Source: Epilithonimonas hispanica
GTDB taxonomy: Bacteria > Bacteroidota > Bacteroidia > Flavobacteriales > Weeksellaceae
Assembly (NCBI RefSeq): GCF_003385395.1
Contig: NZ_QNUG01000010.1
Span: 52,547-116,546, forward strand
DNA: 64,000 nucleotides
Reading direction: 5' to 3'
Of the stretch, positions 24,640-33,680 are shown in pieces. The notes beneath the pieces are model-generated. The model had not been told where the DNA came from. It worked only from the letters and a program-made list of their open reading frames with translations, and ran no database searches. Position 1 is the stretch's first letter. The number at the start of each line of letters is the position of its first letter. The position numbers and the translations under genes are program-made.

Positions 24640-25673
24640 CAGACCATACTCAAAAAAGCCATCGTATCTACATTATCCGCATAAGTATCTAACGAAGGAT
24701 TCTGCGTTTCTCCAAAACCAATGGACTCCAATTCTAATTCCGGTTTTGCAACAATCGTTTGAATCTCATCTTTATTAGTTTCAACAAATTGTTTGGCTTC
24801 TTCCAAAGTTTCATAACGAGAAAAATTAATCACAGACAACGGACTGAATAACTTCTCATCTTCTTTCAACATTACAAAATTATTATCCCAGAACTGATCC
24901 TGATTCAGAAGGTAGACAGCTCTGTTGTAATCGTAATTATTAGCATATTTGTTATGATTAATAACGTCTTGATGATTCACAAAGTTTTCAAATAATCGGT
25001 CTAATTTGAAATCCTGAGGAATCAAAATTCTGGTAACATTTCTACATCCTAAACCAAAATATCTGAAAATATCATTGGCTAACAATTGTAATTCTTCATC
25101 AGTTTCATCACCTTTCAAAACTGCGATAGAAGTTCTGTTTTTTCTGATGATACTAAGGCTATCTTTGAAATAATATTCCAGATATCTTGCTGTATTATTA
25201 CTTCCGGTTGCAATCACAGCATCGAAGTTTTCTAGTTTTTCAACAATATGATATTCTATTTCCTGATTAGAATAGTCATTCCATAATTCTAAAAGAAAAG
25301 GTAAAATCAATCTGTCTTTGGACGATAATTTAATGACCGGAATATGATTGCTCAAAACCACAGAAATAATATCGTGAAAACCAACCAAAGGAATATTGCC
25401 TGCTAATATCAATCCTACCCTTTTCGAGGTATTTTTCAATTCGTATTTAGACAACCAATTGTTGACATTATCTTTAGTGAAAAGACTACTCCATTGTTCT
25501 AAATTATATCTTTGATTCTCTTGAGTAAACCAAGGGTTTTCAATCTCGGAACGCTTCATCAGATAAGCTAATCGTTCTTCTTTTTCAGTGTAATTGTTTT
25601 CATCTTTTTTGATAAAATCATTAATGAAATCCCCCAATTTTTCGAGTCCCAAAATTTTGTTTTCGTTCAGCAT
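24639..25673 (-). CDS. LuxC-like acyl-CoA reductase
   Basis: A 344-residue member of the LuxC/acyl-CoA reductase part of the aldehyde dehydrogenase superfamily, which reduces fatty acyl-CoA to aldehyde with NADPH. Marks are [18 protein letters not shown] near residue 98, [34 protein letters not shown], and [15 protein letters not shown] with the candidate catalytic Cys. No luxD or luxE partners are nearby. Its conserved neighbours in Flavobacteriia are a ferredoxin, serC and serA, so a role outside luminescence is certain but unidentified. The frame extends 40 codons upstream into the ferredoxin promoter; the ATG at 25673 is preferred because homologous text starts there. Confidence 0.82.
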   Translation of the reverse strand: MLNENKILGLEKLGDFINDFIKKDENNYTEKEERLAYLMKRSEIENPWFTQENQRYNLEQWSSLFTKDNVNNWLSKYELKNTSKRVGLILAGNIPLVGFHDIISVVLSNHIPVIKLSSKDRLILPFLLELWNDYSNQEIEYHIVEKLENFDAVIATGSNNTARYLEYYFKDSLSIIRKNRTSIAVLKGDETDEELQLLANDIFRYFGLGCRNVTRILIPQDFKLDRLFENFVNHQDVINHNKYANNYDYNRAVYLLNQDQFWDNNFVMLKEDEKLFSPLSVINFSRYETLEEAKQFVETNKDEIQTIVAKPELELESIGFGETQNPSLDTYADNVDTMAFLSMV

Positions 25674-25690
25674 AGCTGGCTTTTTTTTTG

Positions 25691-25698
25691 TAATTTTG
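25691..25698 (+). promoter_or_regulatory. -7 box of the ferredoxin-serC region
   Basis: TAATTTTG fits TAnnTTTG, 24 bases before the ferredoxin ATG. It lies in the 49-base divergent gap with the acyl-CoA reductase gene. Confidence 0.55.
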
Positions 25699-25722
25699 CA
25701 CAAAATTAAAAATAAAATAGCA

Positions 25723-26073
25723 ATGGCTATCAAGATAACTGATGAATGTATAAACTGTGGCGCTTGTGAACCGGAATGTCCAAACACCGCCATCTATGAA
25801 GGTGCTGTAGATTGGAAAGCATCAGAAGGTACAGAACTGAAAGGAATGGTAGTTTTATCTTCCGGACTTACTGTAGATGCAGATGCTGCTCAGGAACCTG
25901 TAGCAGACGATTATTACTTCATTGTAACTGATAAATGTACAGAATGTAAAGGTTTCCACGAGGAACCTCAATGTGCTGCGGTCTGCCCTGTTGACTGCTG
26001 TGTTCCTGATGAAGACAATGTGGAAACAGAAGAACAACTTTTAGCAAAAAAAGCTTTTCTTCATAACGAGTAA
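25723..26073 (+). CDS. Bacterial-type ferredoxin, 2[4Fe-4S]
   Basis: A 116-residue electron carrier. The first cluster motif is [12 protein letters not shown] near residue 9. The second is in [22 protein letters not shown] near residue 73, the long-spaced CxxC-x8-CxxxC variant seen in YfhL/FdxA-like ferredoxins. A ~50-residue insertion ([26 protein letters not shown]) separates the two. It diverges from the acyl-CoA reductase and precedes serC. The electron partner is unknown. The frame is open 43 codons upstream, but that segment runs through the promoter and the ATG at 25723 is the clear start. Confidence 0.92.
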   Translation: MAIKITDECINCGACEPECPNTAIYEGAVDWKASEGTELKGMVVLSSGLTVDADAAQEPVADDYYFIVTDKCTECKGFHEEPQCAAVCPVDCCVPDEDNVETEEQLLAKKAFLHNE

Positions 26074-26145
26074 CAATCAAGCCATTAGCAACAGCTTTTG
26101 GCTTTTTAAAAATAATTACCTTAACACCTAACAATTTAACAATTA

Positions 26146-27201
26146 ATGAAAAAACATAATTTTAGCGCAGGTCCTAGTATCCTTCCACAAGATGTTTTTC
26201 AAAAAGCATCAGAAGCAGTTCTAAATTTTAACGGAATGGGATTATCCATTTTGGAAATTTCACACAGAAGTAAAGAATTTGTTGCAGTGATGGACGAGGC
26301 TCGCGCTATTGTAAAAAGATTGATGAATCTTGGAGACGATTACGAAGTGCTTTATCTACAAGGTGGTGCAAGTCTTCAGTTTTTGATGGTTCCTTTCAAT
26401 CTTCTTTCTGTTGATGGAAAAGCAGCTTATACCAATACCGGAACTTGGGCTTCCGGAGCAATCAAAGAAGCTAAAGCGATTGGAAATGTAGATGTTGTAG
26501 CATCATCAAAAGAAGCTAATTATAATTATATCCCGAAAGATTACACTGTAGGTTCAGAATACGATTATTTCCATTGCACATCAAACAATACAATTTTCGG
26601 AACTCAAATCAAAGAATTCCCGAAAGTTGATACATTGATGGTTTGTGATATGTCTTCTGATATTTTCAGTAGAGAGTTGGATTTTTCTCAGTTTGATTTG
26701 ATATATGCTGGAGCTCAGAAAAATATGGGTCCTGCTGGAGCAACTTTGGTTGTGGTGAAAAAATCGATTCTTGGAAAATCTGGAAGAACTATTCCTACTT
26801 ATTTGGATTATACTGTTCATATAGACAAAGAATCTATGTCCAATACACCTCCTGTTTTTGCGGTTTATGTTTCTTACCTGACTCTAAAACATCTTGAAGA
26901 AAACGGAGGAATCGCAGCTGCTGAAGCTAGAAATAATGCTAAAGCTAAATTGCTTTACGACGAGATTGACAACAATCCAAATTTCCAAGGTGTGGCTGCG
27001 GTAGAAGACCGTTCTTTTATGAATGTGACTTTCACTTTGACAGATGAGTCTAAGAAAGAAGCTTTTGACTCTGCTTGGAAAGCGGCTGGAATCAGCGGTC
27101 TAAATGGTCACAGAAGTGTTGGCGGTTACAGAGCGAGTATTTACAATGCAATGCCTATCGAAAGTGTGCAGGTTTTAGTAGATGTAATGAAGAGTATCTA
27201 A
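26146..27201 (+). CDS. serC: Phosphoserine aminotransferase
   Basis: A 351-residue PLP enzyme that converts 3-phosphohydroxypyruvate to phosphoserine (and serves vitamin B6 synthesis in some bacteria). Marks are KKHNFSAGPSILP at the N-terminus, LYLQGGASLQFLMVP near residue 70, and YAGAQKNMGPAGATLVVV near 190, where Lys binds PLP. The C-terminal GLNGHRSVGGYRASIYNAMP carries the phosphate-binding Arg pair. Length is normal. It is followed by a terminator and then serA on the same strand, together giving two steps of serine synthesis. Confidence 0.97.
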   Translation: MKKHNFSAGPSILPQDVFQKASEAVLNFNGMGLSILEISHRSKEFVAVMDEARAIVKRLMNLGDDYEVLYLQGGASLQFLMVPFNLLSVDGKAAYTNTGTWASGAIKEAKAIGNVDVVASSKEANYNYIPKDYTVGSEYDYFHCTSNNTIFGTQIKEFPKVDTLMVCDMSSDIFSRELDFSQFDLIYAGAQKNMGPAGATLVVVKKSILGKSGRTIPTYLDYTVHIDKESMSNTPPVFAVYVSYLTLKHLEENGGIAAAEARNNAKAKLLYDEIDNNPNFQGVAAVEDRSFMNVTFTLTDESKKEAFDSAWKAAGISGLNGHRSVGGYRASIYNAMPIESVQVLVDVMKSI

Positions 27202-27225
27202 GTACTTTTTCTTCTTATAAATCAG

Positions 27226-27252
27226 AAACGTCCTTGTTAATCTAGGACGTTT
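27226..27252 (+). terminator. Terminator after serC
   Basis: AAACGTCCT (27226-27234) pairs with AGGACGTTT (27244-27252), followed by a T run. Confidence 0.75.
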
Positions 27253-27357
27253 TTTTGTTAATATAATGTTAATCAGAAGAAAAAATTGTATCTTAGCGAA
27301 CCTTGATTTTCTAAGATATTAGGAAAACTCAATAACTAAAGGACTTTTGAATTTAAA

Positions 27358-28314
27358 ATGATTGTATTAGCTAATGACGGACTCTCCGAAAAGGGGATTC
27401 TGCTTTTGAAAGAAGCAGGTATTACGGTTTTGGAAGCCAGAGTATCTTCGGAGCATTTGAGCAAGTTCATCAATGATAATAATGTAGATGTTCTTCTAGT
27501 AAGAAGTGCAACCCAAGTTAGACAAAAACTGATTGACGAATGCCCTAATCTTAAAATCATTGGACGAGGCGGTGTAGGAATGGATAATATTGATGTAGAA
27601 TATGCTATTGACAAAGGTATCTATATCATCAATACACCAAAAGCTTCTTGCAAATCTGTTGCAGAGCTGGTTTTTGCCCATTTTTTTTCATTAGCAAGAT
27701 TTCTTCACGAAAGTAACAGATTGATGCCTTTAGAAGGGGAAACTAATTTCAATACTTTGAAGAAATCATTCAATAACGCGACTGAACTTTCCGGAAAAAC
27801 ACTTGGTGTTATCGGAATGGGAAATATCGGAATCGAAGTGATCAAAATGGGTATTTCTCTCGGAATGAAAATCTTAGCTTACAACAGAACTCCGAAAACT
27901 GAGAAAGTTCAGCTCACTTTCTTCGATGGTCAATCCTTGGATTTTGAAATAAAATCTGTAACTTTAAATGAAGTTTTAGAGAATTCGGATTTTATCAGCC
28001 TCAATACAAATCTTACAGAAGGTTACCTAATAGACCAAAAAGAATTGGAATTGATGAAAGAAGGCGTTTTCATTGCCAACACAGCAAGAGGCGGAGTCAT
28101 CAATGAAGTAGCACTTTTGGATGCGATAGAAAGCGGAAAAGTTTATGGCGCTGCATTAGATGTTTTTGAAAAAGAACCAACTCCGGAAGTATTGATTTTG
28201 ATGAATCCAGCCCTATCTCTTTCTCCACACGTTGGTGGCAACACAAAGGATGCTCAAAACAGAATTGGGGAAGAATTAGCGCAACAAATTATAAAAATAA
28301 AAGCTCAACTATAA
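27358..28314 (+). CDS. serA: D-3-phosphoglycerate dehydrogenase (short form)
   Basis: A 318-residue D-2-hydroxyacid dehydrogenase, first step of serine synthesis from 3-phosphoglycerate. The NAD motif GKTLGVIGMGNIGIEVIKMG is near residue 146. The catalytic set is visible: Arg in NTARGGVINEVALLDAI near 233, Glu in DVFEKEPTP near 265, and His in LSPHVGGNTKDA near 290. No ACT or ASB regulatory domain follows, so this is the short, non-allosteric type common in Bacteroidota. It is followed after five bases by the DUF1015 gene, a conserved neighbour. Confidence 0.93.
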   Translation: MIVLANDGLSEKGILLLKEAGITVLEARVSSEHLSKFINDNNVDVLLVRSATQVRQKLIDECPNLKIIGRGGVGMDNIDVEYAIDKGIYIINTPKASCKSVAELVFAHFFSLARFLHESNRLMPLEGETNFNTLKKSFNNATELSGKTLGVIGMGNIGIEVIKMGISLGMKILAYNRTPKTEKVQLTFFDGQSLDFEIKSVTLNEVLENSDFISLNTNLTEGYLIDQKELELMKEGVFIANTARGGVINEVALLDAIESGKVYGAALDVFEKEPTPEVLILMNPALSLSPHVGGNTKDAQNRIGEELAQQIIKIKAQL

Positions 28315-28319
28315 TATAT

Positions 28320-29561
28320 ATGCCAGTATTTAAACCATTCAAAGGAATCAGGCCTAACCACGATTATGTAGATGTTTTCCCGACTTATTCTTTGGATAAT
28401 TTCACTCAGGAAGAGATCAACAAAAAAGCGCAGTTGGACAATTCTTATATCCAGATGATAAAGCCTGCTGTTGTAAGTAAATCTAAAGATATTGACAGAA
28501 ATTTCCGAAAAGTAAGATCCAATTATGAGGAATTATTAGAAGAAAAAAAATTAACCCAAGATGAGTCTGCTTATTATCTTTACGAACAGACATTGCCAGA
28601 CAAAAGTACTTTCAGAGGATTATTAGGCCTTGTAAGTGTAGATGATTTCTGGGATGGCAAAATTAAAAAACACGAGTCCACCATCACAGAACGTAGAATG
28701 AAAATGGCGCATTACCTGGAGAAAGTCAACATCCAAGCCGAGCCGGTTCTTTTAACATATCATTCCAACTCCAAAGTGGAACTCTTGATGACACACGAGC
28801 AAAAAAATGTTCCAATCATCAATTTCAAAGATGACAAAGGTGTAAAACATAAAATTTGGAAAATTGATAATAGGTTGAAGCTTCAGCAATTTAAAGAAGT
28901 TCTTGACCCAATCGATTCTTTTTACATTGCAGATGGACACCATAGAATTGGTTCCGTTGCAGAATATGCAAAAAAACAAAGAGACAAATACAAAAGATCT
29001 CACGGAACAGAACATTATAACTTTGTTTACAGTTTTATTGTTTCCAATCAATCTATTAAAATAAATGATTACAATCGTCTTCTGAATGACTTAAATGGTC
29101 TATCAAACGAAGAAATACTTGAGAAGCTAAAAGAAGATTTCCAAATCCATGACAAAGGAACAGCGCCATACTTCCCTTCTCAGAAGTTCCACATCAGTAT
29201 GTACCTTGGTGGTAGATTTTATAGTTTACACGTTAAGCACAACATCAGAGAAGAGCTAAAAGATGGAAACGATCTAGATCATCATTTGGTGGACAAGTAT
29301 ATTTTCGAAAAATTATTCGGGATAGAAAATGCCAAACATACCGACAAGATCACTTATCTCAAAGGAACATCCAACACAGATGGAATTATTGAAATCAAAG
29401 AAAAAGTAGATTCTGGAGAATACAAAGTAGGTTTTGGAATCTATCCTATCAGTTTCAATGATTTGTTAAAAATCTCTGATAAAGAAATAAAAATGCCACC
29501 TAAATGTACGTTAATCGAGCCTAAATTGATTACAGCTTTGATGATGTATGACATGAAGTAA
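28320..29561 (+). CDS. DUF1015 family protein (COG4198)
   Basis: A 413-residue cytosolic protein with all family marks: PFKGIRPNHDYVD at the start, YYLYEQTLPDKSTFRGLLGLVSVDDF near residue 83, HESTITERRMKMAHYLEKV near 118, and FYIADGHHRIGSVAEYAKKQ near 200. The DGHHR motif looks catalytic and recalls ParB/Srx-type nucleotide hydrolases, to which the family has been linked in fold. It lies five bases after serA and is almost surely co-transcribed, an arrangement repeated across Bacteroidota. The role in serine metabolism is unknown. Confidence 0.88.
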   Translation: MPVFKPFKGIRPNHDYVDVFPTYSLDNFTQEEINKKAQLDNSYIQMIKPAVVSKSKDIDRNFRKVRSNYEELLEEKKLTQDESAYYLYEQTLPDKSTFRGLLGLVSVDDFWDGKIKKHESTITERRMKMAHYLEKVNIQAEPVLLTYHSNSKVELLMTHEQKNVPIINFKDDKGVKHKIWKIDNRLKLQQFKEVLDPIDSFYIADGHHRIGSVAEYAKKQRDKYKRSHGTEHYNFVYSFIVSNQSIKINDYNRLLNDLNGLSNEEILEKLKEDFQIHDKGTAPYFPSQKFHISMYLGGRFYSLHVKHNIREELKDGNDLDHHLVDKYIFEKLFGIENAKHTDKITYLKGTSNTDGIIEIKEKVDSGEYKVGFGIYPISFNDLLKISDKEIKMPPKCTLIEPKLITALMMYDMK

Positions 29562-29578
29562 ATTACTACTGATAATTC

Positions 29579-29604
29579 AAAAGTGACAATATTCTGTCAC
29601 TTTT
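29579..29604 (+). terminator. Terminator after the serA-DUF1015 unit
   Basis: A 10-bp perfect stem, AAAAGTGACA (29579-29588) and TGTCACTTTT (29595-29604), followed by T residues. Confidence 0.85.
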
Positions 29605-29773
29605 TTTATTTCTTATAAATCTATTGTTTTAACTTTTTAAATTGAAATTCAAAATATTAAACAATAAATTTTTAATACAAGTATCAATATCTAAATATAA
29701 TTAACATTAGTTAATTTTTATTTTTATCTTTACTTAGCAAAACACAAAAGATATATTAAATTAATAACTTATT

Positions 29774-31978
29774 ATGTATCCAAAGGAATATATCAATTGT
29801 GACCAAGAACCTATTCATATCTGTGGAGAAGTCCAGGAATATGGATATCTAATTGGAACAAAAGATTCCAAAATTACGTTCTACAGTGAGAATATTTTGG
29901 AGTTTTTTTCTCTCGATTCCAAGTCGATTATAGGACAAAGTGTTGAAGTTTTATTTGATGAATTAAAGCTTGACATCAATTGGGATAACTTTTCTAATAA
30001 TCAAGAACTTGCGATACAACATATAACTTTCGGGAAAGAAGATTATACGCTGTCAATTCATAGTAATAATGGCTTTACCTTTTACGAAATAGAGAAAGTA
30101 AAACCAAACCATAAAATCAACAAAGAGTACCAGGCTGTTCAGAATATTCTGAAAAATTCTAATGATGAGAATATCTGGAAAGTTCTTTTGAAAGAGATTC
30201 AGGAAATTATAGATTTTGATCGTGCAATGATTTATCAATTTCTGTATGATGGAAGTGGCGAAGTGATTGAAGAATCTGTAAAACCAGGTTTGGAAAGTTA
30301 TCTTCATCTCCATTATCCAGAATCTGACATTCCGGCTCAGGCAAGAGCTCTTTATCTTAAAAACACTGTCAGAATTACATCTCACGTTTCTGGGAAAACC
30401 TATCCTATTTTCGGTGTTCAAAAAGAAGAAATCGATTTGACTTATAGCGTTACGAGATCATCATCACCTATTCATCGTCAGTATCTTAAGAACGCAGGTG
30501 TAGAATCTAGTTTCAGTACGTCTATCATTGTCAACGGACAATTGTGGGGATTGGTAGCTTGTCAAAATGCTGAGCCAAAACATCTCGATTTACAGTCCAG
30601 ATTACTAGTGGAAACTCTTACCAGAACATCTGCAAATGCTTATGGTTCTTACAGAGCTTTGGAAACTTTGGAAGAATATCAAAGAATCAATCTTAATAAT
30701 ATATCGCTTCGTCAAAATCTCTTGAATGAAGATCATTTTGAAAAATCACTGAAAGATAATATCGATGATATTATGAACACTTGTTACGCCGAAGGAATGA
30801 TTATCAAAATTAATAACGAGATATTAACCCACGGCAATGTTCCCAATCATTCTGACATACAGAAAATCATCCAGTGGAGCAAAGATAATGAGCAAGACTT
30901 TGAGGAGAATATTTTCATATCCAATACTTTTTGTAAAACAAGTAATCTGGAGCTGGACAATTCTGAATTAAGCTGTGGAATTATCATTAGCGTATTAGCA
31001 AGTAAGACTTCTGATATGCTGATTTGGTTAAGGAAAGAACAAAATCAAAAAATAAAATGGGCAGGAAAACCAGAAAAAGGAACTGTCTCTGAAATTAAAG
31101 ATGGTGTAGAAATTATCAAATTCTCTCCAAGAACATCTTTCGAAGTTTGGAAAGAGTATGTGAAAGATACTTCTATTCCTTGGAAAATCAAGGAAATAGA
31201 ATCTGCAAAATGGATCACTTCCGTAATCTTAAAAGCATCTCATACCAAGTCCTCTCAGATCCAAGATCTTAACAATCAATTAAAAGAACTGAACGCAGAA
31301 TTAGATTCTTTTTCATACACGATTTCTCACGACCTCAATACACCTCTGACCGTCATAAAATTGAATGCTCAATTGATGAAACGAAGTTTTGATCCGGAGG
31401 AAAAATCTTCTCAATTTCTCAATACAATCATTACTCAGGTAGATTCTATGAGTGATATGATTAAGAATGTTTTGGAACTTAGTAAAATCAAAAAATCAGA
31501 GATAGAGCTTAAAAGCATAGAAGTCAATTCTTTAATTAATCAATTGGCAGAAGACTCCAAAATAAGCTTTGATTCACCGAATACGGAAGTCATTATTGAA
31601 AATACACCGGAAGTTTTAGGAGATCCAACGATGGTTTACCAAGTCTTTGGAAACGTGATTGGTAATGCTATTAAATATTCTTCAAAATCTCTAAAACCCA
31701 AAGTAAGAATCATTGGAGAAGTTGATGAATACGAAGTTATTTACAAGATTTCTGACAATGGGATTGGCATTGATAAACAAGATGAAGATAAAATGTTCAA
31801 AATATTCAGCCGAATGAGTAATGCCAAATCCTTCAAAGGAAACGGCGTGGGGTTGAATATCGTTCATCATCTGATGGAGAAAATGGGTGGACAGATAAGC
31901 TATGAAAGCGAGAGTGGAAAAGGAACAACGTTTATATTAAAATTTCAAAAACCTGATTATGATTTCAGTATTTCTTAA
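29774..31978 (+). CDS. bphP: Bacteriophytochrome sensor histidine kinase
   Basis: A 734-residue red/far-red photoreceptor kinase that uses biliverdin. Order: PAS (1-~110) with Cys9 in INCDQEPIHI at the position where biliverdin attaches; GAF (~125-310) with PESDIPAQARALY near residue 181 and SSPIHRQYLKN with the chromophore-contacting His; PHY (~320-500) with the tongue motif FSPRTSF near 451. A HisKA domain (TISHDLNTPL near 517) and HATPase (IGNAIKYS, ISDNGIGID, GNGVGLNIV) follow. Residue 17 is Cys (PIHICG) where most relatives have Pro. The 3' end overlaps the heme oxygenase gene by 20 bases. No response regulator is adjacent. Confidence 0.93.
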   Translation: MYPKEYINCDQEPIHICGEVQEYGYLIGTKDSKITFYSENILEFFSLDSKSIIGQSVEVLFDELKLDINWDNFSNNQELAIQHITFGKEDYTLSIHSNNGFTFYEIEKVKPNHKINKEYQAVQNILKNSNDENIWKVLLKEIQEIIDFDRAMIYQFLYDGSGEVIEESVKPGLESYLHLHYPESDIPAQARALYLKNTVRITSHVSGKTYPIFGVQKEEIDLTYSVTRSSSPIHRQYLKNAGVESSFSTSIIVNGQLWGLVACQNAEPKHLDLQSRLLVETLTRTSANAYGSYRALETLEEYQRINLNNISLRQNLLNEDHFEKSLKDNIDDIMNTCYAEGMIIKINNEILTHGNVPNHSDIQKIIQWSKDNEQDFEENIFISNTFCKTSNLELDNSELSCGIIISVLASKTSDMLIWLRKEQNQKIKWAGKPEKGTVSEIKDGVEIIKFSPRTSFEVWKEYVKDTSIPWKIKEIESAKWITSVILKASHTKSSQIQDLNNQLKELNAELDSFSYTISHDLNTPLTVIKLNAQLMKRSFDPEEKSSQFLNTIITQVDSMSDMIKNVLELSKIKKSEIELKSIEVNSLINQLAEDSKISFDSPNTEVIIENTPEVLGDPTMVYQVFGNVIGNAIKYSSKSLKPKVRIIGEVDEYEVIYKISDNGIGIDKQDEDKMFKIFSRMSNAKSFKGNGVGLNIVHHLMEKMGGQISYESESGKGTTFILKFQKPDYDFSIS

Positions 31979-32495
31979 AGAACAAACCAAACAACAACAC
32001 GACGACACAGAAGCGAAATTACAATCTCAGAAGATTTTTGACAAGTCTTATACGTTGGAAGACTATAAAACTTTATTAATTCACAATTATCAATTAATCA
32101 GCAGATACGAACCTCAAATCCAAGAGCAATTAAAAAACTACACTGAATTGAAATTAGATCTTAGAAGTAAAATCAATGCACTTAAAATTGATTTGAATAA
32201 TCTTAATATCGAAACAGAATCAGAAGCACCAACACAAAATCTAGAAAATGAAGCAGAAGCTTTTGGCGCCTTGTACGTAATGGAAGGCTCTACTTTGGGT
32301 GGAAATGTTATCGCAAAACAACTAAAAAGAAACCCTGAATTCGAGAATGTAGAATTCAATTATTTTGGAGTTTATGGAGAGAAAACTGGTCCGTTTTGGC
32401 AGGAATTCAAATCTATTATTGATGAAAAAATCACAGAAGAACATTACGAAGCTTGCGTAACTGGAGCTAAAAAAGCTTATCAATTATTAGCATAA
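31959..32495 (+). CDS. bphO: Biliverdin-producing heme oxygenase
   Basis: A 178-residue helical protein of the bacterial heme oxygenase family that opens heme to biliverdin, iron and CO. His14 in KEQTKQQHDDTEAKL is the expected proximal heme ligand. AFGALYVMEGSTLGGNVIAKQL near residue 102 is the distal-helix glycine motif of the family. The ATG lies inside the last codons of the phytochrome gene, so the enzyme that makes the chromophore is translated together with its receptor. A strong terminator closes the operon. Confidence 0.9.
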   Translation: MISVFLKEQTKQQHDDTEAKLQSQKIFDKSYTLEDYKTLLIHNYQLISRYEPQIQEQLKNYTELKLDLRSKINALKIDLNNLNIETESEAPTQNLENEAEAFGALYVMEGSTLGGNVIAKQLKRNPEFENVEFNYFGVYGEKTGPFWQEFKSIIDEKITEEHYEACVTGAKKAYQLLA

Positions 32496-32506
32496 ATTTT
32501 TAGTAT

Positions 32507-32542
32507 AAAAAAGGAGTGAAAAATTAATTTCACTCCTTTTTT
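32507..32542. terminator. Bidirectional terminator after the phytochrome operon
   Basis: A 15-bp perfect stem, left arm 32507-32521 (core AAGGAGTGAAA) and right arm 32528-32542, with a six-base loop. It lies between convergent genes and serves both. Confidence 0.9.
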
Positions 32543-32564
32543 ATGCTTAAGTCAAATATTGGAA

Positions 32565-33662
32565 TTAACCTCCAATCTTAACCAATTCTACATCGAAAAC
32601 TAACCACGCATTTGGTGGAATAACACCTCCAGCTCCTCTTTCTCCGTAACCTAAAGCTGGTGGGATTAACAAAGTTGCAGTTTCACCTTCTTTAAGAAGC
32701 ATGATTCCTTCGTCCCAACCTTTAATAACCTGTCCAACTCCAATTGGAATATCGATAGGTTGTCCTCTCTTGAAAGAGTTGTCAAACTCATCTCCATTTA
32801 CCAATTTACCAGCGTAATGAACCGCTACGGTTTGTCCTGCAGTTGGAGCTGCTCCAGTAGATGCTTTTGTTATTTTATAGAATAATCCAGAAGGCGTAGA
32901 TTGCATTCCTGCTTTCATATCATCAACCAATTTTTGTTGGTTAGCTTTGAATTCTTCTTCCTTTCTTTTCTTTTCTTCTTCAGCTTTTGCTAAATAAGCT
33001 TTGTTTTTTTCTTCGATTTTATCTTTTCCTTCTGCAAAGATTTTAGCAGCATCGTAATGTTTGTAAGCATCACCTTTACCGAAAACAGCTACCTTAGTTA
33101 AAACAACATCCGTTTTAGGCTTGTCCTGAGCTCCTTTTTCTACAGCAGCAATAGAGTCAATCGTCGCTGTACTACCCACTACTTTTCCGAAGATCGTATG
33201 TCTACCATCCAACCAAGGCGTTGCAACCTCTGTGATGAAGAACTGAGAACCGTTGGTATTAGGTCCAGAGTTAGCCATAGACAAGATTCCTTTACCTGTA
33301 TGTTGAAGGTCATTTTTCTCGTCAGCAAATTTGTATCCTGGATCTCCCATTCCTGTTCCTTGAGGATCTCCACCTTGGATCATAAAATCCTTAATCACTC
33401 TGTGAAAAATAGTTCCATCATAAAATGGTTCTCCTTTTTTCTTTGCTTTGTTTTCGATTTTACCTTCTGCTAAGCCTACGAAGTTAGCTACAGTTACCGG
33501 AGATTTCTCATCCTCGAATTTAACTAAAATCTCTCCTTTGCTTGTTACAAAATTTCCATAAAGCCCGTCTGGCAGACTTTTATAAACTTCTTTGTCTATT
33601 TCCAATGTTTTACAATTTAATAATGTTAATAATGTTATAGAAAGTGCTATAATTTTCTTCAT
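32565..33662 (-). CDS. Two-domain peptidyl-prolyl isomerase lipoprotein (cyclophilin + FKBP)
   Basis: A 365-residue exported lipoprotein: signal MKKIIALSITLLTLLNC with the lipidated Cys17. Residues ~35-200 form a cyclophilin domain (FYDGTIFHRVIKDFMIQGGDPQGTGMGDPGY, then SMANSGPNTNGSQFFI). A charged coiled-coil linker follows (KAEEEKKRKEEEFKANQQK). Residues ~260-365 form an FKBP domain (GQTVAVHYAGKLVNGDEFDNSF, LLIPPALGYGERGAGGVIPPNAWLVFDVEL). It should catalyse proline isomerisation on proteins in the periplasm or at the outer membrane. gldI, itself FKBP-like, lies directly upstream on the same strand. Confidence 0.93.
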   Translation of the reverse strand: MKKIIALSITLLTLLNCKTLEIDKEVYKSLPDGLYGNFVTSKGEILVKFEDEKSPVTVANFVGLAEGKIENKAKKKGEPFYDGTIFHRVIKDFMIQGGDPQGTGMGDPGYKFADEKNDLQHTGKGILSMANSGPNTNGSQFFITEVATPWLDGRHTIFGKVVGSTATIDSIAAVEKGAQDKPKTDVVLTKVAVFGKGDAYKHYDAAKIFAEGKDKIEEKNKAYLAKAEEEKKRKEEEFKANQQKLVDDMKAGMQSTPSGLFYKITKASTGAAPTAGQTVAVHYAGKLVNGDEFDNSFKRGQPIDIPIGVGQVIKGWDEGIMLLKEGETATLLIPPALGYGERGAGGVIPPNAWLVFDVELVKIGG

Positions 33663-33680
33663 AGTTTATAATATCGTTGG

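Noticed and set aside
25594..25722. Possible 43-residue N-terminal extension of the ferredoxin
   Set aside because: It would cover the divergent promoter and the start of the acyl-CoA reductase gene, and ferredoxins of this type begin at the later Met.
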